A program made the translations under genes and the position numbers. 64,000 nt of DNA from DATJGR01 sp963812255 (GTDB lineage: Bacteria > Pseudomonadota > Gammaproteobacteria > Pseudomonadales > Azotimanducaceae). The stretch covers positions 310,001 to 374,000 of the forward strand of contig CAWEUM010000005.1 of assembly GCA_963812255.1 (NCBI GenBank), in the 5' to 3' direction. Each line of letters begins with the position of its first letter. The stretch's first letter is position 1. The notes beneath the pieces are model-generated. The model searched no databases, was not told the DNA's origin, and saw nothing but the letters and a program-made list of their open reading frames with translations. This document shows positions 34,691 to 42,198 of the stretch, piece by piece.

Positions 34691-35698
34691 GTGGCCGTCG
34701 GTTGCATCGGGATCGCCGTCAATCCGGCGTCCGGCAAGGATGTGCGCCGGCTGGTCGCACGGGCATCGGTATTCGACAATCAGGAAAAGCGCGCGATCGT
34801 CAGGCGCGCCATCGTTGGCGCGTTGGCCGCCGGCGCCAACACGTTCGCCTACGTTCCCGATAGTCACGGTATCGCGGAATCGGCGCTGAACGAATTCGGC
34901 GCGGACCTCTGTCATCACCCGGTCGACAGTCCACCGATCGCGAGTACGCTCGGTACCATTCGCGGCGCGCAGGCGCTGAAGTCGGCCGGATGCGCGGCGG
35001 TACTGACCCTCGGCGGCGACGGCACCAATCGTGCGTTTGCGCTCGGCTGGCGCGATGCCCCGCTGCTGCCGATCTCGACCGGCACCAACAACGTATTCCC
35101 CCGCTTCGTCGAAGCCACCGTCGCCGGCGCGGCGGCGGGACTGATCGCGGCCGGCACCGTGGCGCTGCGCGATGTTGCACGACAAGCCAAGACGATCCAC
35201 GTGCAGATCGACGACGAACCCGACGACCTCGCGCTCATCGACGCGGTTCTGACGCGGGACCGCTTCGTCGGCGCCCGCGCACTACTCGAAGCAGACATGT
35301 TGAAGATGGCGCTGTTGACACGCGCCGACCCCGCCGCTGTCGGCATCACCGCGATCGGCGGCCTGATCGCGCCGTTGGCAGACTGCGCCGACGGAGGATT
35401 GCTGCTGACGCTCGGGCGTGGCACGACGGCAGTTCGCGCGCCGATCGCGCCGGGCCTGTATGCGCTGGTTCGCGTTGCCGAATCGCGCAACGTCGCGTTC
35501 GGTGAACCCGTCTATGTCGAAGGTCCCGGCGTGCTGGCATTCGACGGCGAACGCGAACGTGTGCTGAAACCCGCGCAGCGCGCGCGGCTGACCATTCAGC
35601 GCGACGGACCGTGGGTGATCGACGTGGCAGCGACGCTCGCGCTCGCCGCGTCGCGCGGGGCTTTTCGAATTTCAGTGGGAGATGTGGATGGCGACTGA
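34691..35698 (+). CDS. acoX: AcoX-like ATP-NAD kinase family protein
   Basis: Protein of 335 residues from GTG 34691 that resembles AcoX, an NAD-kinase-like protein of acetoin operons. Characteristic are IGIAVNPASGKDVRRLVARA, the glycine-rich LTLGGDGTNRAFA (NAD-kinase type GGDG) and STGTNNVFP. Acetoin-degrading bacteria often carry acoX in the aco operon, and its function there is still unclear. Here it lies between the E1 beta and E2 genes, and its end overlaps the E2 start by 11 bases. Confidence 0.88.
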   Translation: MAVGCIGIAVNPASGKDVRRLVARASVFDNQEKRAIVRRAIVGALAAGANTFAYVPDSHGIAESALNEFGADLCHHPVDSPPIASTLGTIRGAQALKSAGCAAVLTLGGDGTNRAFALGWRDAPLLPISTGTNNVFPRFVEATVAGAAAGLIAAGTVALRDVARQAKTIHVQIDDEPDDLALIDAVLTRDRFVGARALLEADMLKMALLTRADPAAVGITAIGGLIAPLADCADGGLLLTLGRGTTAVRAPIAPGLYALVRVAESRNVAFGEPVYVEGPGVLAFDGERERVLKPAQRARLTIQRDGPWVIDVAATLALAASRGAFRISVGDVDGD

Positions 35699-37097
35699 GA
35701 TTTATCTGGTGAAGGCCGGCATGACGATGACCGAAGGTATGGTCGAAGAGTGGTATGTGCCCGACGGCGGGAGTGTCAATCAAGGCGATCTGCTGTATCG
35801 GCTCGAAACGGAGAAGATCAATCTCGACGTGGACGCGGATGCGACCGGAATCGTCAAGCACGGCGTCGCCGTCGGCGTGACCAAAGAACCCGGCGATGTG
35901 ATTGGCTACATCTACGCACCGGGCGAAACGATCCCCTCTGCAGGGCCGTCTGTGCCGGTGGCGACGCCAGCCGTCAACACCCCCGCGGCGGCGTCAGAAC
36001 CGGAACCCGCACCCGTCGGCGCGCATCGCGCGGGCGGCCGCGTCATCGCCTCACCGGCCGCGCGACGGCTTGCCGGCGAACTCAACGTCGATGTCGCGGT
36101 ACTGAGCGGCAGCGGTCCCGGCGGTCGTATCGTTGAAGCGGACGTGCACGCAGCGGCCAGAACACCGAACGCCGTATCCGCACCAGCACCAACGAAATCG
36201 CCTGCGCAATCAGCGGCACGAACCACAGCGAATCCCGCATCACCGCTCGCAAAACGTCTCGCCGCAGACCTTGGCGTCGATCTCGCGCGTGTGCAGGGCA
36301 GCGGGCCGGGCGGCCGGATCACCAAAGATGACGTCGAACGCGCTGCCGCACACCCTGCCGCCGCCAAGGCGGCACCGGCTTCGAAGTCGGCCGTCGCGCC
36401 CCACCCCGCTGCCGGCGAACGCATCGCGGTGAAAGGCATCCGCAAAACCATTGCCACGCGCATGTTCGACAGTCTGCGCGGCTCCGCGCAGTTGACGATG
36501 GACATGGACGTGAACATGGACGACGCAGTGAAACTGCGTGGTCAGTTGATCAGCGAATGGGAATCGGAACAGATCCGTCCGACGTACACCGATCTGGTGG
36601 TCAAGGCTGCAGCGAAAGCGCTAACCAGCCATCCGTTGATGAACAGCGTCTTTGGTGAAACTGAAATCACGCTGCTGGGCGAGGTGCACGTCGGCATCGC
36701 GGTGGCGATCGACGCCGGTCTGGTGGTGCCGGTGATCCGCGACGCAAGCCGCCTCACGGTACGCGAGCTCGCCATCGAGAGCGCGCGCCTCGCGGCCGCG
36801 GCACGCGACGGCACACTCGGTCTAGACGACATGGCCGGCGGCACGTTCACGGTCTCGGCACTCGGCATGTACGGCGTCGACGCGTTCACGCCCATTCTGA
36901 ACGCACCGCAATCCGGAATCCTCGGCGTCAATCGCATCCGTGACGACGTCGCGTGGGACCGCGATCGGCCTGTCAAACGCAAGAAGATGCGGTTGTCGCT
37001 GACGTGGGATCACCGCGTTCTCGACGGCGCGCCGGCCGCGCAATTCCTCGGCGCAGTGCGCGATCTGCTCGAAGCCCCGTATCGGCTGCTGTTGTGA
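35688..37097 (+). CDS. acoC: Dihydrolipoyllysine acyltransferase (E2) with two E3-binding domains
   Basis: E2 component of 469 residues. Residues 1-75 are one lipoyl domain with the lipoylated lysine in ETEKINLDVDA. Two peripheral-subunit (E3) binding domains follow, at about 115-155 (ASPAARRLAGELNVDVAVLSG) and 184-220 (SPLAKRLAADLGVDLARVQGSG), separated by an alanine/proline-rich linker. The catalytic domain spans about 245-469, with the HxxxDG motif DHRVLDGAP and AIDAGLVVPVIRDA. Having two E3-binding domains in tandem is unusual; most E2s have one. ATG 35688 overlaps the acoX end and follows GTGGGAGATG. Confidence 0.9.
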   Translation: MATEIYLVKAGMTMTEGMVEEWYVPDGGSVNQGDLLYRLETEKINLDVDADATGIVKHGVAVGVTKEPGDVIGYIYAPGETIPSAGPSVPVATPAVNTPAAASEPEPAPVGAHRAGGRVIASPAARRLAGELNVDVAVLSGSGPGGRIVEADVHAAARTPNAVSAPAPTKSPAQSAARTTANPASPLAKRLAADLGVDLARVQGSGPGGRITKDDVERAAAHPAAAKAAPASKSAVAPHPAAGERIAVKGIRKTIATRMFDSLRGSAQLTMDMDVNMDDAVKLRGQLISEWESEQIRPTYTDLVVKAAAKALTSHPLMNSVFGETEITLLGEVHVGIAVAIDAGLVVPVIRDASRLTVRELAIESARLAAAARDGTLGLDDMAGGTFTVSALGMYGVDAFTPILNAPQSGILGVNRIRDDVAWDRDRPVKRKKMRLSLTWDHRVLDGAPAAQFLGAVRDLLEAPYRLLL

Positions 37098-37101
37098 CGC
37101 A

Positions 37102-38493
37102 ATGAGCGATCAGACATTCGATGTCGTCGTCATCGGTGGCGGGCCGGGTGGCTATGTTGCAGCGATTCGCGCAGCGCAACTCGGCCTGGCGACGGCACTG
37201 GTTGAACGCGACGAGCTCGGCGGCGTCTGCCTGAACTGGGGCTGTATTCCGACGAAGGCACTGCTGCATACGGCGGATGTGTTGCGCGACATCGAGGGTG
37301 CCGCCGCGCTCGGCATCGATACGGGTCCAGCGAAGATCGACCTCGCGCGCGTCGTGGCCCGATCGCGGGCCGTCGCCCAACAACTCAATCGAGGCGTGAC
37401 CGGGCTGTTGAGAAAGCACAAAGTCAGCGTCCTCAAAGGCACCGCGCGCTTCACTGCACCCGGCCGCATCACCGTAGACGGCACGCAGAACGCGACATTG
37501 ATGGCAGACGCAATCATCATCGCGACCGGCGCACGTGCCAGATCGCTGCCGGGTATCGAGGCTGATGGCGAACGCATCTGGACGTCGCGCGAGGCGATGG
37601 TGCCGGACGCCCTGCCGAAGCGGCTGCTCGTCATCGGCGCCGGCGCGATCGGCGTCGAATTTGCGAGCTTCTATCGCACGCTGGGTAGTGCCGTCACAAT
37701 CGTCGAGGTGCTGCCCGATATTCTGCCGGCGGAAGACACCGAGATCGCCGCGGCCGCGCGGAAATCGTTCGAGGCCGCCGGAATCGAGATTCACACCGCG
37801 ACGTCCGTCGGCGCGGTGACTCGAGACGGAGATGAACTCCTGGCCGTCCTGAAAGGTGCCAGCGGTTCGTTCGAGGGGCGATTCGACCGCGCCATTCTCG
37901 CAGTCGGCGTGACCGGCAACTTCGAGGACCTCGGACTCGACAATACCCGTGTCGTTACCGAACGCGGGTTCATCGTCACCGATGCGTATGCCGAAACGGC
38001 CGAACCCGGCATCTATGCAATCGGTGACGTTGCCGGACCGCCGTGTCTCGCCCACAAGGCCAGCCACGAAGCAGTCGCGTGCGTCGAACAGATCGCCGGC
38101 CTCGAAGCACATCCGCTGAACCGAATGCGAATTCCGGCTTGCACGTACAGTCATCCGCAGGTCGCGAGCATCGGTTTGACCGAACAAGCGGCGGTCACCA
38201 CAGGTCGCAAAGTTCGTATCGGCCGCTTTCCACTGATCGGCAACGGCAAGGCGATCGCGATCGGTGACACGGGCGGCATGATCAAGACGCTGTTCGACGC
38301 GCGCTCCGGGGAACTGCTCGGCGCACATCTGATCGGACCCGGCGTCACCGAACTGGTGCAAGGCTTCGCGATTGCGATGGGCGCCGAGACCACCGAGGCA
38401 GAGCTGATCGCAACCGTGTTTCCACATCCGACGGTCTCGGAAGCCATGCACGAGTCGGTGCTGGCCGCGTACGGCCGGGCGATCCACATTTGA
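37102..38493 (+). CDS. acoL: Dihydrolipoyl dehydrogenase (E3)
   Basis: FAD/NAD disulphide oxidoreductase of 463 residues, 4 bases after E2. The redox disulphide is Cys43-Cys48 in GGVCLNWGCIPTKA. The FAD motif is VIGGGPGGYVAA, the NAD motif VIGAGAIGVEFASFY, and YAIGDVAGPPCLAHKASHEA is the second FAD signature. The catalytic His-Glu pair is in FPHPTVSEAMHE. It reoxidises the lipoyl group of the E2 next door; the operon position marks it as the complex-specific E3 (AcoL or LpdA type). Confidence 0.95.
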   Translation: MSDQTFDVVVIGGGPGGYVAAIRAAQLGLATALVERDELGGVCLNWGCIPTKALLHTADVLRDIEGAAALGIDTGPAKIDLARVVARSRAVAQQLNRGVTGLLRKHKVSVLKGTARFTAPGRITVDGTQNATLMADAIIIATGARARSLPGIEADGERIWTSREAMVPDALPKRLLVIGAGAIGVEFASFYRTLGSAVTIVEVLPDILPAEDTEIAAAARKSFEAAGIEIHTATSVGAVTRDGDELLAVLKGASGSFEGRFDRAILAVGVTGNFEDLGLDNTRVVTERGFIVTDAYAETAEPGIYAIGDVAGPPCLAHKASHEAVACVEQIAGLEAHPLNRMRIPACTYSHPQVASIGLTEQAAVTTGRKVRIGRFPLIGNGKAIAIGDTGGMIKTLFDARSGELLGAHLIGPGVTELVQGFAIAMGAETTEAELIATVFPHPTVSEAMHESVLAAYGRAIHI

Positions 38494-38569
38494 CGATGCA
38501 GACCATTCACGTGCGGCTTGACCGCCGCGCATTGGTCGCAGCGTTCGGCTAGTCGATATACTGCGCGGC

Positions 38570-39388
38570 ATGTTCACCTACCTCGATCCAAACGTTCGAC
38601 GCAAATTGATTGCCCAGGGCAAACTGCGGCGCATCGATCTGCGCGGCAGAGCGCTCGATCCCGACGTGGCCCCCGCCGAAGGCGAACCCGCCGTCAATCT
38701 ACTGGGACCGATTCCGCTGCCCTTGCACCTTGGTCGGGTGCATACGCAGGTCGACTGGTACGCGACCGTGCGTTCAACCGAACTGCGTAAAGTCGAAGAA
38801 CTCGCGGGCGAGTTGCGTACGCAGGGTGGCGGCAAGTTGTTTTCGCTGCTCGCCTCGTCGATGGCGGTCAACAGCGTTCTCATCGTCGGTGACCCGTCGG
38901 CATGGCAGAACCCACTGGTGCGGGTGCATTCGAGCTGCCTGACTGGCGACGTGTTCGGCTCGGAACGCTGCGAATGCGGACCGCAACTGAGTGGCGCGGT
39001 CGAGCGCATCACCGCCGAACCGGGTGGCGGGTTGCTGGTGTACATGGCAGGACACGAAGGCCGCGGCATCGGATTGTGGGCCAAAGCGGCGACCTATCTG
39101 CTGCAGGATTCCGGCGAGGACACCTACCAGGCCAACCGCTCGTTGGGGCTGCCCGACGACTCGAGGGATTTCGCCGACGCCGCCGCGTTGCTGCATCATT
39201 TCGTCGGCAACGCACCGATGCGGCTGATGACCAACAACCCGAAAAAGGTGCAGGATCTCGCGCAGATGGGCCTGACGCAGATCACGCCGGTCAAGCACGT
39301 GCTCGGCGTCGGCGAGCGCAACCGCCGCTATCTCGACGCGAAGCGGCTGTGGGGCCATCGGCTCGATGAGGAGGACCTCGGCACGTAA
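38570..39388 (+). CDS. GTP cyclohydrolase II family protein (RibA-like)
   Basis: Protein of 272 residues with a GTP cyclohydrolase II domain in its C-terminal two thirds. The zinc cysteines are Cys123, Cys134 and Cys136 in SSCLTGDVFGSERCECG. GHEGRGIGLWAKAATYLLQD carries the active-site words, with the tyrosine (Y176) retained, and MTNNPKKVQDL matches the GTP-binding end. Canonical enzymes have HSEC where this has HSSC, and no DHBP synthase domain is present. It stands 76 bases after the E3 gene. A role in riboflavin synthesis or a specialised variant is possible. Confidence 0.85.
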   Translation: MFTYLDPNVRRKLIAQGKLRRIDLRGRALDPDVAPAEGEPAVNLLGPIPLPLHLGRVHTQVDWYATVRSTELRKVEELAGELRTQGGGKLFSLLASSMAVNSVLIVGDPSAWQNPLVRVHSSCLTGDVFGSERCECGPQLSGAVERITAEPGGGLLVYMAGHEGRGIGLWAKAATYLLQDSGEDTYQANRSLGLPDDSRDFADAAALLHHFVGNAPMRLMTNNPKKVQDLAQMGLTQITPVKHVLGVGERNRRYLDAKRLWGHRLDEEDLGT

Positions 39389-39415
39389 AGCGCGCCACCT
39401 CCTGTTCTCTGCCCG

Positions 39416-40675
39416 CTACGGGCATCCAGCAAGCGCGGTTGCGGGCCCTCCGATCAGCGCAATCGCCGAGGCACGAAATGCCTTGTTGGTAACCGGCGCG
39501 TGCGCTTGTACCAGGGTGCGTGCGAGGTCGTCAAGCGACTTGCGGTCGCGCGTCGCAGCTCGGATTTCGCCGTCGAGCGCGTGCATCACGAGCACCGCGT
39601 GCGCGGTCTGCATCCCCGCCGATCGATCCGTCGCCACGCACTTGGTGCCAGCGCTCCATTTTGCAAGCGTTGCGAAACTGTTGTCGAAGCGCTGCTGACT
39701 GATCGTGTTCGATCTTCGCAATATCTCCAGACTGTAGTATTCGGCGATCCCCTCGACGATCCAGTCAGCCCCACCGGTTGCGTGGAGACCACTGGCGACA
39801 TGAATCATTTCGTGCAGCGGCGTGCTGGTTCCGTTTTGGCTGATCAACGGCCGGTCCGCATGCAGATACAACGATCCCCGACCGGATAATCCCCCTCGCC
39901 ACATCCCATCCGGGCCGCTGACGATCAGCAGCCGTGGCGGAAACTCGGGAAATACGCGCACCAGCGCCGGCAGCGTCCAGCGCACGAACGCGAGCACGTC
40001 GTTCGATCTGAATCCACTGCCTTGCGGACTCGCGACCGCGACGTGACGATCGGCGATCACATCGCGGCGTATCGCAAGCTTCGGACCCGCCAGCAACCAT
40101 CCCTTCGGGCGGTCGAAATGCGCGTTCGGATCGTCGACGTCGTGCAGCCTGCCAGCCGACGGTCCATACGGCGTCTCGATCGACCATCCCTTCGGTGCCG
40201 TTAAGTGCAAGGTCGCCTTCGATCGCGCACCTTTGATGGTACGGACCTTTCCAGTTGGAAACAGATGATCGAGCTTCAATAGCGCCCAATCGTCTGTGAT
40301 ACGCGCGTCTGGGGCGCCATTTTCGCGCGCGTGGTCGATCGCAAATTCGAAGTGCAAAACGCCACCGTCGGCAGGCGGCGTCCATTCGATGTGGTCCGCC
40401 GTTACATTGATCTCACCCTGACCGCGCACGTTTCGGTAGCGATCACGCGGCGCGTCGAATTCGACATGCCGCAGCAGATCGTGCGTTTGCCGCACCGCAA
40501 TGCGCACGTCCGCACGGTGGTTGGCCGGGTCGAGTGCCGCGCCATAGACGATCCGGTAAGAGTTCGGATCCTTCGTTGGCGCAGATTCGTCCGAACATGC
40601 GGTACCGGAGTGGACTGCGCAGACCAATACCAGCACCCGCGCGCAGATGCGGGAAGGTCTCGAGGGTGATGTCAT
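39416..40675 (-). CDS. Predicted gluzincin-type metalloprotease lipoprotein
   Basis: Exported protein of 419 residues. The N-terminus has a signal peptide ending in a lipobox-like SGTAC (Cys27). Residues 288-292 are HEMIH, an HExxH zinc motif, and EGIAEYY (Glu308 at its start) is the likely third ligand 16 residues later, the gluzincin layout seen in M61-like proteases. The first half (beta-rich, residues about 40-200) resembles the N-terminal domain of such enzymes. It is not obviously in a named family. ATG 40675 has no visible ribosome binding site, and a palindrome begins four bases upstream. Confidence 0.75.
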   Translation of the reverse strand: MTSPSRPSRICARVLVLVCAVHSGTACSDESAPTKDPNSYRIVYGAALDPANHRADVRIAVRQTHDLLRHVEFDAPRDRYRNVRGQGEINVTADHIEWTPPADGGVLHFEFAIDHARENGAPDARITDDWALLKLDHLFPTGKVRTIKGARSKATLHLTAPKGWSIETPYGPSAGRLHDVDDPNAHFDRPKGWLLAGPKLAIRRDVIADRHVAVASPQGSGFRSNDVLAFVRWTLPALVRVFPEFPPRLLIVSGPDGMWRGGLSGRGSLYLHADRPLISQNGTSTPLHEMIHVASGLHATGGADWIVEGIAEYYSLEILRRSNTISQQRFDNSFATLAKWSAGTKCVATDRSAGMQTAHAVLVMHALDGEIRAATRDRKSLDDLARTLVQAHAPVTNKAFRASAIALIGGPATALAGCP

Positions 40676-40679
40676 CGCG

Positions 40680-40717
40680 CTAGTGTAGTGCGCAGCACAT
40701 GCTGCGCACTACACTAG
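40680..40717. repeat. Perfect inverted repeat, 18-bp arms, 2-base spacer
   Basis: The arms at 40680-40697 and 40700-40717 are exact reverse complements (left arm CTAGTGTAGTGCGCAGCA), separated only by CA. It lies in the 122-base divergent region between the gluzincin gene (start 40675) and the small exported protein gene (start 40798). It has no T-run, so it is unlikely to be a simple terminator. It could be an operator, a structured 5' leader of the gluzincin mRNA, or the footprint of a mobile element. Confidence 0.9.
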
Positions 40718-40797
40718 ATTGACGCAGCCGGGTAGCGACAGCCGAATGCGATTCCAACATAATCCGCGCCTGCCAACCGTTCGTAAGGGGGAGTTCC

Positions 40798-41130
40798 ATG
40801 CGCGTTTCGATGCGCCTTTCAATCAGACCGGCATTTGCAATCAACCTGGCTTTTGCGTTGATCTTCAGCGCGACCGGCGCGCGTGCCGGTGACGTCGTCG
40901 AAGAAACCACCGTCAACGACGATGGAGTCGTGGAAACGTGCGGTCAGGGAGACGGGCTCCATCACTGTCGAGACGCCGAAGGCGAAACCTGGCGGCACGC
41001 GGACGACCCGAACTACATCAAGCTCGACTCGACGCAAGAGCTCGAGCAGTCATCGGCACAGATCCGAAATGAATCCCCGAAACAACTCGAACAAACGATC
41101 CAGGACATCGAAGACGACGAGAAGCACTGA
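40798..41130 (+). CDS. Hypothetical exported acidic protein
   Basis: Predicted exported protein of 110 residues, not recognised. ATG 40798 follows a GTAAGGGGGAGTTCC ribosome binding region. The signal peptide includes PAFAINLAFALIFSATGARA, with cleavage after ARA. The mature part has two cysteines (ETCGQGDG and HHCRDAEGE) and an acidic, glutamine-rich C-terminal helix (ESPKQLEQTIQDIEDDEKH). It lies 15 bases before the MDR oxidoreductase. No function can be proposed. Confidence 0.65.
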   Translation: MRVSMRLSIRPAFAINLAFALIFSATGARAGDVVEETTVNDDGVVETCGQGDGLHHCRDAEGETWRHADDPNYIKLDSTQELEQSSAQIRNESPKQLEQTIQDIEDDEKH

Positions 41131-41145
41131 GCCAAGCTGAGCACG

Positions 41146-42198
41146 ATGACGACGAACGGCCGCTGGACGCTTGCGCGCACACCGCGCGATGGATTGCCCG
41201 TTGCGGACGATTTCGCCTGGAGCGAACCCCCCAATCCGTCACCGGGGCGCAATCAGATGCTCACCCGAACGCTGTACCTCTCGTTGGACCCGTATCAATG
41301 GGGACGTCGGCGCAGCGGCGTCGAAGCAGTCGGCGAAGTGTGCCACGGGCGGACCGTAGCGCAGGTGATCGAGAGTCGGCTGAGCGGATACCAGGAAGGC
41401 GATTTCGTCTTCAACACCAACGGCTGGCAGCGATGCGGGCTGACCGGTGAGGGTATTTCGGTGTTCGGTTACATGTTTCCACGTAAGCTCGATCCGAACC
41501 TCGCGCCGATTTCGACTGCGGTCGGCGTGCTCGGCATGCTGGGACTCACCGCGTATTCCGGCCTCGTAGTTCAATGCGCGCCGGTCGCCGGTGAGACGGT
41601 CGTCGTGTCTGCGGCATCCGGTGGCGTTGGCCAGGTGGTTGGGCAAATCGCAAAGATCCTCGGCTGCCGCGTCGTCGGCATCGCCGGTACCCGCGAGAAA
41701 TGCGATTTCGTCGTCGACGAACTGGGGCTCGACGCGTGCGTCTCGCATCGTGAAGCGGGCCTCTCCGAAGCGATTGCACGGGCATGCCCCGACGGCATCG
41801 ACATCTATTTCGAAAACGTCGGCGGCAAAGTGTTCGAAGCCGTGCTGCCGTACCTCAACGAACGAGCACGCATCTCGCTGTGCGGCATGATTTCGCAGTA
41901 CGGCAATACCGATGGCGTCAATCCGCGCGATGCATGGATGGCAGCGGGAGAACCCTTTTTCGAGCGCCGCTCCGTTGTGGTGCACGAACTGCGCGTTGGA
42001 AATTTTGTCGCCGACCACCAGACACAGTTCCTGCACGAGATGGCAGGCTGGCTGCAGGACGGCCGCGTGAAATACAAAGAAGACGTGTGGAGCGGGCTCG
42101 AACAGGCGCCGGCGGCGTTTCGCGCAATGCTCGACGGACGCAACTTCGGAAAGACGTTGGTCGCAGTCGGCGCGGATCCGACACGTACTCGGTTGTAG
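41146..42198 (+). CDS. MDR-superfamily NADP-dependent oxidoreductase
   Basis: Oxidoreductase of 350 residues of the zinc-free medium-chain family (leukotriene B4 12-hydroxydehydrogenase/curcumin reductase-like). Characteristic are TLYLSLDPYQWGR near the start, LGLTAYSGL, the NADP motif VVVSAASGGVGQVVGQIAK and GIDIYFENVGG. CGMISQYG and the FGKTLVAVG ending also fit. These enzymes reduce the C=C bond of enones and related substrates with NADPH. The gene is convergent with the sulfatase, with the two stop codons adjacent (42198/42199). Confidence 0.92.
   Translation: MTTNGRWTLARTPRDGLPVADDFAWSEPPNPSPGRNQMLTRTLYLSLDPYQWGRRRSGVEAVGEVCHGRTVAQVIESRLSGYQEGDFVFNTNGWQRCGLTGEGISVFGYMFPRKLDPNLAPISTAVGVLGMLGLTAYSGLVVQCAPVAGETVVVSAASGGVGQVVGQIAKILGCRVVGIAGTREKCDFVVDELGLDACVSHREAGLSEAIARACPDGIDIYFENVGGKVFEAVLPYLNERARISLCGMISQYGNTDGVNPRDAWMAAGEPFFERRSVVVHELRVGNFVADHQTQFLHEMAGWLQDGRVKYKEDVWSGLEQAPAAFRAMLDGRNFGKTLVAVGADPTRTRL

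Noticed and set aside
33860..35200. A 446-codon minus-strand frame opposite acoB/acoX
   Set aside because: It runs against E1 beta and AcoX, which are well supported, and has no protein-like features.
38517..38562. TTGACC ... TATACT as a promoter for the GTP cyclohydrolase-like gene
   Set aside because: The spacing of the two boxes is far from 17 bases and the -10 would sit only a few bases before the ATG.
36973..38577. A 534-codon minus-strand frame opposite the E3 gene
   Set aside because: E3 motifs on the plus strand are unambiguous; the antisense product is low complexity.
38570..39388. Loss of a catalytic tyrosine in the RibA-like protein
   Set aside because: The phenylalanine in SRDF also occurs in E. 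coli RibA; the active-site tyrosine in AATYLLQD is retained (Y176).
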